A DNA stretch of 64,000 nt from Yponomeuta sedellus (lineage: Eukaryota; Arthropoda; Insecta; Lepidoptera; Yponomeutidae), in the NCBI GenBank assembly GCA_934045075.1, contig OW203726.1, positions 19,094,988-19,158,987 on the forward strand, in the 5' to 3' direction. Positions 1 to 10,465 of this stretch are shown here, piece after piece; within the stretch, counting starts at the first letter, position 1; each line of letters opens with the position of its first letter. The notes beneath the pieces were generated by a model. It was not told the DNA's origin. It did not search any database and worked only from the letters and a program-made list of their open reading frames with translations. The translations under genes and the position numbers were made by a program.

Positions 1-41
1 AATAACAAATTGCAGAGCAATTGCATTTATATTTACACATA

Positions 42-85
42 CATTGCTTCTGGCCCCACACTAGGATACCCTATGTCGTGAGTAA
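42..85 (-). mobile_element. SINE-S 3' fragment
   Basis: Short tail fragment of the tRNA-related SINE seen more fully at 5255-5395 and 57275-57435. It shares the 'cttctggccccacactagga' block. It has no coding capacity and is cut off at the left edge of the family consensus. Confidence 0.6.
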
Positions 86-191
86 TTATTAAGTTAGCTC
101 TTTCTTGATTTATTTCATGAATTCAGTACCGTCTACGTCTAATACGATCTTTTTTTTTTTGTTATTAAACTGTTTCTGTAGAAGATTTATT

Positions 192-362
192 ATACAATTT
201 TTATTTTTAATGCACTAACCCGTGCTAAGGAACAAATTTAAAAACCTATTTAGAGGCTAAAAATTTCACCCATGCCGGGATTCGAACCCGCAACTTCTGG
301 CTATCCGTACCAGCGCTCTACCAATTGAGCCAATGGGCGACTCACGGCATCAATGAAATTTA
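192..362 (-). mobile_element. tRNA-related fold-back element (family T)
   Basis: Carries a tRNA-like B box (ggttcgaatccc on the minus strand) and an A-box-like 'gctcaattggtagagcgc', followed by a family-specific tail containing 'gcactaacccgtgctaagga'. The same unit recurs at least ten times in the window. It is not a functional tRNA gene: the anticodon arm is abnormal (no T at position 33) and every copy carries the same long tail. Confidence 0.75.
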
Positions 363-872
363 ATTTAAGAAGATCTATTCCCAAAATCTGCGATAATTCT
401 TCTTCCAAATATTCATCCAGCTCGTCTTTAAATAGTAAATCCATAGCCACGTCAATACACTTCCGTCGTTTGCACATGTTGTATGACAGCATTACAAGGT
501 GTCTTCTCTAAGTGCGCAATTCTCACAATTCCCATCGGATGTCGACACATCACGTCGCGTCGCGTTTTAGTAGTACGTTTCCAACTTTACCCTGTATCAT
601 TTCGCCAATGCACATGATAGACAAGCTTATAGGCAATCACAAGCGAACGATGCTCGGTCAGAATTTTGAAGCAATCACAGCTGTTTGTCGGAGGAGTTTT
701 TTGAAAAGCTCATTGTTTCGGCTGTTGGTATCACCTTTATCAGTAAATCATCAATTATTGTAGTTCTATTACAATAATATATGGTTTACTGATAACATGG
801 ATTAACACCCAGATTAACTAGTAGCAAGACTACATCATTAAAATCATCATCATCGTTTATTATGACATCAAA

Positions 873-961
873 ATGGCGGTGCTGTATGCTGAAATACAGG
901 CTATAAACCTAGTTCAGCAGCAGATGCTACATAAAGACATGCTATTATGGAAGTCTAACTA
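873..961 (+). CDS. Gene 1 exon 1 (start codon)
   Basis: Begins at ATG 873 in a strong start context. It reads 29 codons beginning MAVLYAEIQAINL and containing HKDMLLWKSN, then ends with two bases (TA) before the donor gtaata. Those two bases plus the first T of exon 2 restore a tyrosine codon. An alternative start at ATG 1234 inside the next ORF would skip this exon, but the phase match favours 873. Confidence 0.6.
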
Positions 962-1253
962 GTAATACGTGAAATTGTATAAGTCATATTATGTTTCGTT
1001 TACATGTCCACACCTTTTTCTGGTTCAATAAATAATAAGCTAAGAACGTACATGTTTGAAACCCTAAGCCAAGCATGGTTAAAAAAATTTCATTTGTTTT
1101 GAACTCTATTTCAAGTTGATAAGGTTCAATTTACAGTGAGACCTTTTACAACATGACATGACACGCAGACTACCAACTTATGGAAAGTTTACGCCTTGAT
1201 TTTTAGCGAGTCTAAGAAACTAAACGCCTTCTTATGACTCTGAGAATGGTTAG

Positions 1254-1372
1254 TGACAAGAAAACTGTTGCTCCAAATGAGCCACCAGGCATGGACAAGC
1301 CGACACGGCTCAAGGTGAAGAGGCCCAAGACGACAGAAAAACAAAAGACAGCTAAGAAACGCAAATGTGAAG
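1254..1372 (+). CDS. Gene 1 exon 2 (basic region)
   Basis: Acceptor 'ggttag' before 1254, donor gtaacc after 1372. It enters with one base and leaves with one base (G). Codes for DKKTVAPNEPPGMDK followed by a very basic segment ending KKRKCE, a likely nuclear localisation signal. The upstream polypyrimidine tract is weak. Confidence 0.6.
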
Positions 1373-1455
1373 GTAACCAGATAGTGCTTCAACATAGTTT
1401 TTCCGATCCAATTTCTAAGCGGTTCATCAACTTTTAAAGCTATGGAACACTCGTT

Positions 1456-1622
1456 ATCAACCCTTGTATGTCCCCACTGCTGGGGCACGGGTCTCTTCCT
1501 GCATCGCAGGAAGGTTAGGCCATACTCCACCACGGGGGCCAAGTCCGGGTTGGTGGAGGATTGTAAGACAGTGGCGCGCCTTACTGTCAGAAGTTATCAA
1601 GCCGCCCATAAGGCCTATGGAA
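1456..1622 (-). mobile_element. 5S-rRNA-derived SINE, 3' half
   Basis: Minus-strand copy of the 3' half of the 5S SINE described at 10466. Shares the 'ccccagcagtggggacat' tail block and the body through 'gacagtaaggcgcgccac'. It lies in the intron after exon 2. Confidence 0.75.
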
Positions 1623-2010
1623 CACTAACAAAGGTTTTATTTTATTTATTATTTATAACATAAATTATAATAGTACCAATTGTAAAATTGTACTTCATTT
1701 CAATGAAGGTACCGCCATTGTCCCATAGTTTGCTAGTAAGACCTTAAATTACCGCACTTAGCCTCATATTTGGGCCACTGTAGCGCTAAAATATGTAAAT
1801 ACCTCAGACTCTAGGATTTTCTCAGGACGTTTTCCTAGTGAGTGGTATTACTACTACAAATTCTCAAGCGTACGTATCTTAGAAAACAAAGTCATTGTTG
1901 CATGCCGGATTCCAATTTACGACCGAATGCAAGGCCAGCAATCTTGCGTACTGTCACTGTCCCATTTTATTAATGCAAGATGATATTTGTAGCTGAGGAA
2001 TTACTGAACA

Positions 2011-2146
2011 TAATTAAAACTGTTTTTACACGGATTTAAGCTCGTTTATTACATTTTTCCAACGTTTCGGCACTTTTTCAGGTGCTGTGGTCCCGGATGA
2101 ACAGTTTTAATTATGTCTACTGCTCGTGTTAACCTTACAAAATAAT
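2011..2146. mobile_element. Penelope-terminus-like repeat (family P), single arm
   Basis: Contains 'acgtttcggcactttttcag' and the flanking 'taattaaaactgtttttaca' and 'ctcgtgttaaccttacaaaa' blocks, which are repeated in palindromic copies at 22958, 28255 and 49050. The CGAAACGT core resembles sequence found near Penelope-like element ends. No ORF. Confidence 0.5.
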
Positions 2147-2184
2147 TACTGGACAATCAAATTTTTTTTTCAAGTAGGTTGTTG

Positions 2185-2233
2185 ACACTTGACCCCAGAC
2201 AGTCCTGAATCACGACTGTCTGGGGTCAAGTGT
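2185..2233. repeat. Perfect hairpin, 20-bp arms, 9-nt loop
   Basis: acacttgaccccagacagtc at 2185-2204 is exactly reverse-complemented at 2214-2233 around a 9-nt loop. It does not overlap a recognised element end. Confidence 0.9.
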
Positions 2234-2922
2234 ACTCCTGATGGTAAGCGAAGAGAGGGTCTAAGATATTACGTGCTTATCTGTAAATGCCGGTTGACTC
2301 TAGTTCTGAAGACACCTAGGTTTAAATATGTCTCCAAAAAGATAAACGACGACAAAGTGATCCATAACTTTGCCGCTCTTATTAGTAATCAAAATAATCT
2401 AATGTCATTCGAATTGATAAAATAAAATAGCATACGATTCAAATGACGAATGTGATTCGCGAAAACCTATTAAATTTTGTATGGAACCTACTTTAGGAAA
2501 CGCTACTCTATAGCTTGCGTATTGCTCTATCACAAGCGATTTGTCTTAGCATACCTAAAGCTAATCATGTTGTAACGAGCAACATTATTAGGTGAATCAT
2601 CCATGAAATCAAATGTGACTGATTTGATTATAGTCGGGTAATTAGCACTGCACGTAGTGCTATAATCACCCGCTTGGTGGATGAAAGGACACAATTATGT
2701 AACATAGACGAGATAATGATTTAATGAGAGGATTTTGTTGGCGTTAATAATTGGATCTAAGACGATTAAGTTTGCTTGATCTATATTCACGGATGAAATT
2801 CAAGGGGGTTCTTGTTATAAACAAAGTGTTTATTTTAAAAACTGTACAATACTGACTGATAAAGAATAGAACAGAAAAAGAGAATTTGTTGGGTAAAAAA
2901 TATTGTCCGTAGTGGTGGGTCA

Positions 2923-3067
2923 AAATTTAAAAACCTATTTAGAGGCTAAAAGTTCCACCCATGCCGGGATTCGAACCCGCGACCTCTGGCTATCCGTGCC
3001 AGCGCTCTTTCCAACTAGGCGACTCACCGGCGTCAGTGAAATTTCGAACCTCTTTACAATACTCTCT
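2923..3067 (-). mobile_element. tRNA-related family T copy
   Basis: Same B-box and 'cctatttagaggctaaaa' block as the copy at 192; the outer terminal inverted repeat is missing. Confidence 0.7.
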
Positions 3068-3120
3068 GTATTTCAAATGCTGCATCAGATAAGTTGTTAC
3101 CTAGAAATCCCTTCAATGTT

Positions 3121-3300
3121 AGAATATTTTAGGGGCTTAATCGCGTAGTAATTTATTGCTATTTTACCTCGACGTTTCGACGACGTTACAGCCATCGTGG
3201 TCACAAGAAGACTGATGGCTGGCACCCGTTTGCATCTTCGGCTGATGAGGTTTCAGACTACCCTCAATCATCTATCACAAAGCACTACTAGGGTTGCGAC
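3121..3300 (-). mobile_element. Penelope-like element terminal region
   Basis: Directly downstream of the GIY-YIG ORF on the minus strand. Contains 'cgtcgaaacgtcgagg' and ends near 'attaagcccctaaaatattc'. The same segment stands alone at 11715-11882, and its outer edge recurs at 4062 and 56468, as expected for Penelope LTR-like ends. Confidence 0.6.
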
Positions 3301-3343
3301 ACACTACACTGACAATGTCGGACGATAAGCCATGAGACTTTTT

Positions 3344-3813
3344 TCAACTCGAACACATCTTGATGATCGGATCCCACGTTTGCGACAGTTTGAAACCACA
3401 TTCCCGATTAAAATTTTTGTGTTTCTTAATTTCAACCGCTTCACGCACAATTCGGCTATAATAATGGCGATCGTTGGGAAGTACCGATGGTTTGTGTAAT
3501 TCTATCCAGTGATTTGATCCTGATTTAAGAAGATGTTCCGCTATCGCTGACTTTTCCACCTGGCGGTTTTTGACAGCTGCGATATGTTCCTTGACTCTTT
3601 CAGCAATGGTCCGCTTAGTTTGTCCGATATAAGAACTACCGCAACTGCAATCGACTTTGTACACACCTGGTGTTTGATAGGGTATGGTGTCCTTGACTGT
3701 TCCTACCTGCGCTGGTATCTTGAGCAGTGGAGTGAAAACTGTCTTGATTGCATACTTCTTTAGCAAAGAACCGACTTTGTCTGTCACTCCCGATCTTTCC
3801 GATTTAAGGTTGC
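3344..3813 (-). pseudogene. Penelope-like retroelement, C-terminal GIY-YIG endonuclease (5'-truncated)
   Basis: About 155 codons read without interruption on the minus strand to a TGA at 3344. The translation carries the GIY-YIG hallmarks: GVYKV, then [11 protein letters not shown], then R..ER..EH. It is followed by the HL-x-SGSNHW and RE-ExIKKH motifs usual at the C-terminus of Penelope-like polymerases. The whole reverse transcriptase domain is missing: homology stops abruptly near 3813, where an unrelated LINE 3' tail begins. The fragment comes from an element that inserts using a GIY-YIG nuclease; alone it cannot transpose. Family assignment is firm; which Penelope subgroup is not determined. 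Confidence 0.85.
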
Positions 3814-3814
3814 C

Positions 3815-3937
3815 TGGAAGAAATTGCTATCAGCAATAAGACCGCCAATTGTACCTCTTCTTTTGTAACTGTTGTCTCTGTAATTATTTTCTGGTGTGTA
3901 CAATAAAGAATATTCTTATCTTATCTTATCATATCCC
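3815..3937 (+). mobile_element. LINE 3' tail with TCTTA repeats
   Basis: Ends in 'gtgtacaataaagaatattc' followed by tandem TCTTA. This is the structure of a non-LTR retrotransposon 3' UTR: AATAAA then a simple-repeat tail. No coding remnant is legible. Confidence 0.55.
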
Positions 3938-4061
3938 CTAATGTACGGCGAGTATGCTCCCTCCCTCGGAACGTCAACCCTCTTTACCCTAGTTGTACGC
4001 CTCTGATACATGCCCTTCACCCCATAGCCATTCTTCTTAAGTACCCCTAGTAAAAATTACT

Positions 4062-4125
4062 AAGCGATTAAGCCCCAAAAATAATCTAACTATGTGTACA
4101 AGTCGTGAAAGTTTAAAATATGTTA
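4062..4125 (+). mobile_element. Penelope-like terminal fragment
   Basis: Matches 56468-56525 closely, including 'gattaagccccaaaaat' and 'gaaagtttaaaatatgtta'. It joins the outer edge of the terminus at 3121 and 11715, in opposite orientation. Confidence 0.5.
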
Positions 4126-4217
4126 TCCCATCAATTTCTCTTTACACGCTCTTTATGCATATGGTTTTAGATTGTACAAAGTACACGAAACATTTTTCAC
4201 TATATTATTATACTTTA

Positions 4218-4600
4218 TTGCACACGAAACATTTAACAGGACATTACATAAGAAATAACATGTACAAAGGCGAGCTTATCTCTGAAAGAGATTTCTTCCA
4301 GCAAACCTTAGAGAGTCGGAGGAGCAGTAAAAAGCGGGTCTATATACGTGTACAAAATATACTACATAAATATTAAATAACCTACCTAACTATGAAAGAA
4401 AGAAATAAACTACGTAAACTAAAAATAAATACATAAATATATAGCTCAATGTTATGACAGAGATAGATAATGCTCTTTCAACCGCTTCTTAAATGTACCA
4501 GCAGTGGGACTAGCGCATATCTTTAGTGGCAGCGCGTTCCACAGCCTGACCGAATGGACCGTGAAGGAGTCACCGTAAGCGCCACTATTATAAATTTTAT
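4218..4600 (-). mobile_element. LINE 3' end with ORF2 C-terminus (relic)
   Basis: On the minus strand 4452-4590 reads FTVHSVRLWNALPLKICAS then TFKKRLKEHYLSLS and a stop. This 'LWN-LP ... FK-RLK-h' motif closes the ORF2 of many CR1/Jockey-like reverse transcriptases. The 3' UTR that follows (4218-4450) matches 38245-38412 in opposite orientation. The rest of ORF2 is gone. Confidence 0.65.
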
Positions 4601-4689
4601 TATGGTACGTAAATTAAGTCCAAACATTAATGAAATTTCTGTTTATGTAGCTTATATACGACCTACTGCATAGCACTGACCGAGACACT

Positions 4690-4805
4690 GAACGAGAAAC
4701 TCTCAGACAGAGAGTGCAGGCTTAATTACCACACGCGCCCACGTTTGCGCGGATTGGCAATAAATTTCAAGCGCTAGGTATTTGGACACCTCAGACACTC
4801 AATGT
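4690..4805. mobile_element. Dispersed repeat (family L) fragment
   Basis: Shares the blocks 'gagagtgcaggcttaattac', 'ggcaataaatttcaagcgc' and 'acacctcagacac' with copies at 6985-7175, 12180-12300, 17300-17735 and 47205-47350. Class is not determined. Confidence 0.55.
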
Positions 4806-4831
4806 TACAACTAATTAATGCAAATTTCCAG

Positions 4832-4915
4832 GAGCAACTTGTTCCATGTTCATGGCAGACCTGTCGAAAAAACTATCTGCTAAGAAAAAACAAGAAGAAG
4901 AGAAGAATATCGTCC
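4832..4915 (+). CDS. Gene 1 exon 3
   Basis: Acceptor tttccag, donor gtaagt. Enters with GA (phase 1) and leaves with C. Codes ATCSMFMADLSKKLSAKKK then EEEKNIV: a charged, helix-prone stretch. The exon boundary codon with exon 4 becomes CAG. Confidence 0.7.
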
Positions 4916-5254
4916 GTAAGTTTTCTTTAATTGACTGTCTTTGAAACAGTTGAAACTTACTGGGCCTACATCTATGTGCAAAAACGAAATATCTACTGAA
5001 CTTTGTGGTACAATTATGAGGCTCATTATCGCTGTGACGTATCAGATATTCACTGTATCCATTATGTGTGATACGTATTACGCCTCATATCTATACGGCA
5101 GACCTAAACAAACATTCCGATTTAGCACACAGATGTATTCCTGAATAGTTACATAATTATGTACATAATAAAGGCGCTGGTTTCTTTGAGTAGACAACAA
5201 AAATAAGCACAAGCAAATCAACAGAGAATAACATAACATATTATTTATATACAG

Positions 5255-5395
5255 GCATATACATTGCTTCTGGCCCCACACTAGGATACCCTGTATCGTG
5301 GGAACCAGAAACAACGACATCACAAACATGTACACATCCAAGACCTGGGGTTTTTTGTCCCCAGCCGGGGTTCGAATATAGGAAAACAATTTGTG
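5255..5395 (-). mobile_element. SINE-S copy
   Basis: Contains the tRNA B-box-like 'ggttcgaa' next to a 'ccagccgggg' stem, then 'aagacctgggg' and the 'ttctggccccacactaggat' tail. Matches 6130-6290 (+) and 57275-57435 (-). Confidence 0.7.
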
Positions 5396-5913
5396 GGTAT
5401 GGCAAAGGGGCTCCGACTCGACATATTATGTTAGTGTCATAGACCAATTCAGCATGGGTACCATGGCACGAGTCTCGCGTTCTGTGGCAGAAATTGACAT
5501 CAGTGAACTGAAAAATCGTGACTTTTGACACTTCAAACGCGCGGCAAGCGTCTTCGTATCCACCTTGCACTGCTCTAACGTAAGCGCCCGTAAGAGCACC
5601 GCTGGCGCAAGAAATGCAATGTTAAATTACTCTTATAACACATTGTTTAAATGTTGATGAAGCCGTATAAATTTGTCAGGATCTCAGCCATCATTCATTT
5701 GCCTGCAAAATGACTCAGTAAATTAAGTCTTTATCTCAGCACCTAAATCACCTCCCCGCGATAGGCTCGCTAAGAAAATGCCTATGCAGTAGCACGTACT
5801 TGAAGAAAGATACGGTTGAACCTAAGGGTTACAGTAACCTAAGATTACCATCTTAGGTTACGAAATATCTTTGCGATTTTCTGAAATATACTTATTTCGA
5901 CAAATTATTCCAG

Positions 5914-6083
5914 AGACCATCATCGACAGTATAACAAACGCTCTGCCAGTGAGATTCTCGAAGCGGACGCCGCCAAAGAAGGTGCTACCGGTCGAGATGG
6001 AGACCCTGCAGTCTTTGGCACCCGAACTCATTGCCATCGATACCGTGGAGATTAAGGTCATCAAACCAGATACCGTAAAAGGG
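5914..6083 (+). CDS. Gene 1 exon 4
   Basis: Acceptor attccag, donor ggtaagg. Starts with AG completing CAG and ends in phase 0. Encodes TIIDSITNALPVRFSK, then LPVEMETLQSLAPEL and a short beta-like VEIKVIKPDTVKG. Unrecognised. Confidence 0.7.
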
Positions 6084-6129
6084 GTAAGGTCTGAGACAAA
6101 CTGAATAAGGCAATTAATTAAATTTGACG

Positions 6130-6290
6130 ACCTTGCAAGTGGTCCCGGGTTCGATCCCCGGCTGGGGTCAAAAAAAACCCCAGGTCTTGGAAGTTTCCAT
6201 GTTTGCGATGTCGCTGTTTCTGGTTTCCACTTTACAGGGTATCCGAGTGTGGGGCCAGAATTTAATGTACGTGCCTGTATGTAAATGTTA
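6130..6290 (+). mobile_element. SINE-S copy
   Basis: Plus-strand copy with the B box 'gggttcgatccccggctggg', the T-run/pyrimidine tract and the terminal 'gtgtggggccagaa' block. Inserted just after exon 4 in the short intron. Confidence 0.75.
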
Positions 6291-6339
6291 TGTTATTGAT
6301 ATTTCTTAATGCAGCAAACAACTCACGTTTCGTTTTTAG

Positions 6340-6577
6340 CCGGAACACGTAGAGTCGACCACCGTAGAACCAGACATAGGCTCGAAAATACCCCGCATGC
6401 CACTAGTAGACAGTAAAGACATGATGAAGATCACCGAGCTGAGCAAACATGATACAGTAGTAGAAGATGCCTCGGTGAATACCAACGGACGTCCAGACGT
6501 CGCTAGCGAAATAACCAAATATGTGAGCACGCTAAAGAAAATCTCTCTCATCGCTGAAGAGTTCAACCAAAAAACTG
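6340..6577 (+). CDS. Gene 1 exon 5
   Basis: Acceptor cgtttttag, donor ggtgaga. Phase 0 in, one base (G) out. Encodes PEHVESTTVEPDIGSK ... LVDSKDMMKITELSK ... EITKYVSTLKKISLIAEEF. The second half is predicted amphipathic helix. Unrecognised. Confidence 0.75.
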
Positions 6578-6622
6578 GTGAGACTTGTTACTAAATTTGA
6601 ATGGATAACTATAGAAACACTA

Positions 6623-6810
6623 GCTGCTGTGTGGTGTCAGCCTAGAGAATAGCACCAACCCAAATTCTTCCCGCGGGTGTCGTAAAAGGCGACTAAGGAA
6701 CACAAACCTGGAGGTGGGCAGCAGCGCCCCCTACAGTACAATTCCACTAAACTGCGATCACCAACCCGCAAGCCCAGCGTGGGGATTATGGGCATTACCC
6801 CCCAATAACA
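6623..6810. mobile_element. SINE-G copy
   Basis: Shares 'cttcccgcgggtgtcgtaaa', 'gcagcagcgccccctacag' and 'cccagcgtggggattatgg' with 25044-25300, 48300-48475 and 57436-57612. Confidence 0.7.
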
Positions 6811-6984
6811 TTTCTTTTCATGACCTAAATATTTTCTGATCATGCTGTGCGCATAAGTTTTGGGCTATGGACTAGTTGCAAATAAGTTGTTTCTTTGTTT
6901 TTATTGTGTAATATTGTCTGTAACCTGTTTTGTGTGCCAAATAAATAAAATAAAATAAAATAAATAAAATAGAAGAACACTAGC

Positions 6985-7175
6985 CTGCATACGTCACGCT
7001 GCAGGGCATATGCCTTCTCTGAGATAGAAATTATAGGCTAAATTACCACGTGCTGCCACCGCGAATTAGTAATTTCAAGCGCCGAGGTATGTGAACACCT
7101 CAGACACACAGGTTTCCTCATGATGGTATCCTTTACCGTTAGCGAGTGGCATTGCTGCTATAATTTCAGAAATGT
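6985..7175. mobile_element. Family L repeat
   Basis: Shares the 'gcagggcatatgccttctct', 'caccgcgaatt', 'ttcaagcgccgaggtatgtg' and 'aggtttcctcatgat' blocks with 47205-47350. Confidence 0.6.
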
Positions 7176-7559
7176 ACGTAACGTAGAGAACAACGTCATT
7201 CGAACCCATTTCCACCCGAATGGAGATTAGTTTTATTAAATAGTTACGAAAGAAAATTTATCTAGAAATATTAAATTTCTAGAGGCCCCGTTCTACGTAG
7301 TTGCCAAGAAGGTTTAGGTAGTCAATAACTATGGCTGTGTAAAATTAGCTGCAATGAGCTTTTTGTTAGTGAAACTAAAATAATTGATGAATCCAGTGGG
7401 TTTTCAGAAATGGTTAAGTTTTATGATTTTTGCCAGCTATGGCAAGAACAGAGTAGGACGCATTAAGATAACGCTATCAAAAAAACAGTTACCTTTAAAG
7501 GCAGCATAATTTTACTGTTCTAATCTTCATGGTGGATATTGTGACTAACCAAATATTCT

Positions 7560-7852
7560 TAGAGAAACTCGATTAGCGCAAAAACTCAAAAACGATACAC
7601 CGGAATTGATTTCCATCCTCCAATTCGAGATAAAATGCATGAAAAATGAGGTAACCTGGAGAGACCGGCAAGCAGTAATTTGTTCGTCTTCATTCTCCTT
7701 AAAATCCAAAGGTTGTCTAAAGGAAATCACTTTAAGCGATATGACCGACAAACATGACATAACATTAGATTTAAGTAATCGCAGTTGTAATTTCGTTTTT
7801 CTGTTTGTACAATAAAGTGTTCTCTATCTATCTATCTATCTATCTAATGTTC
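7560..7852 (+). mobile_element. LINE 3' tail with TCTA repeats
   Basis: Ends in 'gtttgtacaataaagtgttc' followed by five or so TCTA units. This is a polyadenylation signal plus simple-repeat tail as in non-LTR retrotransposons. The short ORFs on both strands here have no recognisable domain. Confidence 0.5.
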
Positions 7853-7897
7853 GACGCTTACTGCAATGTAACCTATAATCTTCAATGCCTGTTACAG

Positions 7898-8100
7898 CCA
7901 AAAATCTTAAGGACATCGTTGAAAGCGTGCAACTGGATCTTCTAAGGAAGCTCGAAGAAGCGCAAGCGGCGGAGAGTCGCGCTCTGAAGTCAGTTGCCCC
8001 TGCGCAGTCGGTACCAGAGTACACGGACGAGGCATTACGCCCGACCTCACCGCCAATATCTTTACCACCGCAGTCAAATTCACCACCACCGTTGCTCTGA
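7898..8100 (+). CDS. Gene 1 exon 6, ending in TGA
   Basis: Acceptor gttacag; the leading CC completes GCC with the G of exon 5. Codes KNLKDIVESVQLDLLRKLEE (coiled-coil-like) then a proline-rich tail closing SPPPLL and TGA at 8098-8100. No phase-1 donor is visible before the stop, so in this model the stop is used. A weak donor (gtacca after TCG) would allow read-on in phase 0. Confidence 0.65.
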
Positions 8101-8181
8101 GCCGTTCAAGCCTATGCAAACGTAAATTCTGACAGTGAACACTTAGTAAAACAGTGGAAAGTTTAAGAGCGTTTTATTAGG

Positions 8182-8698
8182 GTTCCGTACCTCAAAAGGA
8201 AAAAACGGAACCCTTATAGGATCACTTTGTTGTCCGTCTGTCCGTCCGTCCGTCCGTCTGTCAAGACCCTTTTTCTCAGGAACGCGTGGAGGTATGAAAC
8301 TGAAATTTATATCAATTACTCAGGTCTACTGTCCCTTGAAGCTGTGAAAAAATCAAACTTCTAAGCCAACGCAATCAATAGATACAGCCGTTTATGCCGC
8401 AAATTTTCGACACTTGCAAGGGAATCAAAACCTACAGGGTGCTTCCCGTGAACTCAGAATCTTGAAATTTGGTACGAAGCAACGTCTTATAGCATAGATA
8501 AAGGAAAAATTACGAAAACCATAAATTTTTAGTTACATCTCATAGTATATATTTTTTTAATAATTTTAAACTTACTACCCATTTCCTCATAAACGCGTAG
8601 AGGTATTAAATTGAAATTCATACCAAATACTCAGGTCTATAATACAGGTTTGTACGGAACCCTCGGTGCGCGAGTCTGACTCGCACTTGGCCGGTTTT
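8182..8698. mobile_element. GGTTCCGTA-type dispersed repeat
   Basis: Begins 'agggttccgtacctcaaaag' with a short fold-back (cggaacccttatag) and a GTCC/GTCT microsatellite (8231-8266). It ends 'ggtgcgcgagtctgactcgc' + 'acttggccggttttt'. The end block recurs at 11906, 31980 and, inverted, 60300. This repeat is abundant in Lepidoptera; its class is uncertain. Confidence 0.65.
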
Positions 8699-8795
8699 TA
8701 TTTTTAGTTCTGCTACACTTACATACCAATGACGAATAGTATACTGATCATGCCGACCCGTCTAAAGGTACCGATGTGTTTGCGAGCAAATCTGA

Positions 8796-8834
8796 TGGTA
8801 GCAAATCTTTATGTAGTCTATAAAGATTTGCTAC
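8796..8834. repeat. Perfect hairpin, 16-bp arms
   Basis: ggtagcaaatctttat is exactly reverse-complemented as ataaagatttgctacc around a 7-nt loop. Confidence 0.9.
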
Positions 8835-8899
8835 CGCTGCCAAATTTTGTCCTAAATGATAAAATGTGGTCACCGTCGCATGTGGTCACCGTCGCCGGT

Positions 8900-9140
8900 G
8901 TATAAAATGTAGTCATTCACAGGCGCACCCATCCGCCGGACTTGTCGCTGGCGTAAAGTCCGCAGACAAATCTGCGTGTGAATGTAGTGGTTCTCGGTTT
9001 CGGTGCGCGGCTCACGGCTCGGCGTGGCGCTCATCGTCTGGAGAAGCGAGCGCCACGCCGCCGTGTAGTGTGTGGACGATGACGGATTTGTCCACGAATG
9101 GGTGCGGCTTGGGGCTAGGCTCGAGGTGCATGTAGTGAAT
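8900..9140. repeat. GC-rich inverted-repeat segment
   Basis: A GC-rich island flanked by cattcac/gtgaatg. It contains the stem-loop ggcgtggcgctc...gagcgccacgcc (about 9018-9057) and a palindromic gcagacaaatctgc. Probably a degenerate MITE; no convincing ORF. Confidence 0.4.
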
Positions 9141-10269
9141 GGTGGGCTTTAGAGATCCCGACGTAGGTCTTGACGCAAAGAAAACGCGAAATCACAGATT
9201 TAAAGCGTGAAATTCTCGCGAGAGTCCTCCTTGGTAATAGAGTACCAGTACCATGGAGGTTGGTATTTTCATCATAGCAGGCAACCAAAGGGTTGCTCAG
9301 TGAGGTCAGGAAAACAAAAGAAAAATAAATGAATTACGGTCCGGCTCATTAGTAGTTAACTGGCATAAAGTGTGTATTAATTTTGCCATTTAATGTAATA
9401 ATGATCATTTATTTACAAATATACTAACTAAAGTAATAAATTTTCCTATAACTATATACAACATTAATACTTAGAAGGATTTATATATTTACAAAAAAAA
9501 AACTTTAAATAAAAAAGTCTATACCGCTGCCGGTAGGGAGAGTTCTCAAGACGCTGGCAGCATTCCCTCTCTGAATGGCTAGTGGTAGGTAGCTACCATC
9601 TCTTGAGTCACCCGATGAGTCGATGAGGCGCGTCGCTATTCTTTTTGAAGTTTACACGCCTCGGGCCCCCATGGCATGAAGCATTTTAACAAATCAACTT
9701 CCTTTCCTTTCCTATCCTCTTCCTTTCCTACCTTTGAGAACTACTAACAACCTTCACCTTTTTGGATTGTTTTCTTATTTATTTTTAGATTGTCTTCTTC
9801 TGTCACGATGCTTTTATTTTTATGACATTTTGTAAAGGATTTTTTGCAAATTCTAAATTGTGCTGTGATAGAAGATTAAGTAATGTTTAAATGAGCTTAT
9901 CGTAAATAATGTAATGTGTAGGTTGTCCCAAGCAAAATTTACTTTGGAGCGATCATACCATGAACTATTACGAAGGCACCCTGCACGCGTTTCCTATGCT
10001 TAGACCATAGGAATAGCTGCAAGTATTCTGCTAGGTGAGTGAGTAGTTTATTTACGGATCCATGGGTTGGTGGGTAAAGTTGGGGATGTCTTCGGATCCG
10101 TTAAGTATAGCCGTAGATTTTAAGTACCTATACTTATTCAGTATGCGAAAAGTCCAATAAAAGAAGTCTTTCTCACTTAGTTTCATCAAGGACTTGTTTC
10201 ACTGCATGGCGACCCCCTACTAGGATAACATTGGCCATTGCATCTACGTAATGAGATGATTTACTGAGC

Positions 10270-10350
10270 ATCCAGTGACATCTTCACTTGGGTGAAGGGA
10301 CCACTCAGACGCTGCAGTGCCTGGGACATTGTTTTTTATATGGTGTGGGC
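10270..10350. repeat. Dispersed repeat shared with 58678-58750
   Basis: The blocks 'catcttcact', 'gggtgaagggaccactcag' and 'cgctgcagtgcctgg' recur at 58680-58745. Type unknown. Confidence 0.5.
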
Positions 10351-10465
10351 TTGCCCAGCACCTATACTCGTACCGGTTGGTGGGTAGAGTTGGGTACCTT
10401 TAGCAAATAACAAAAACAAAATAGATACCTACTTTGGAATAATAGGTGTAAGCATAGTGAAAGTT

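Larger units (their letters stand above)
873..8100 (+). other. Gene 1, 5' block: six-exon, 300-residue reading frame of unknown function
   Basis: Six exons (873-961, 1254-1372, 4832-4915, 5914-6083, 6340-6577, 7898-8100) join with exact phase agreement (2, 1, 1, 0, 1) into 301 codons including the TGA. The start ATG at 873 sits in a good insect context (tcaaaATGG). The product begins MAVLYAEIQAINL, then has a lysine/arginine-rich stretch (KVKRPKTTEKQKTAKKRK) resembling a nuclear localisation signal. It then runs as a charged, probably disordered or helical region and ends in a proline-rich tail (SPPPLL). No signal peptide or membrane segment is evident. I do not recognise the family. The model is inferred from splice signals and phase only. 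The block may be a complete small gene or the 5' part of the gene continuing at 15540. No convincing AATAAA lies within 1 kb of the stop (one at about 9325). Confidence 0.6.

Noticed and set aside
1189..1542. 117-residue minus-strand ORF
   Set aside because: Overlaps exon 2 of gene 1 and the 5S SINE; antisense shadow.
3160..3260. Hammerhead ribozyme
   Set aside because: ctgatgag and gaaac-type pieces occur, but not on one strand with correct spacing and stems; left as a check, not a feature.
8866..9135. 89-residue ORF in a GC-rich patch
   Set aside because: Opens across an inverted-repeat structure; composition follows the repeat, with no domain.
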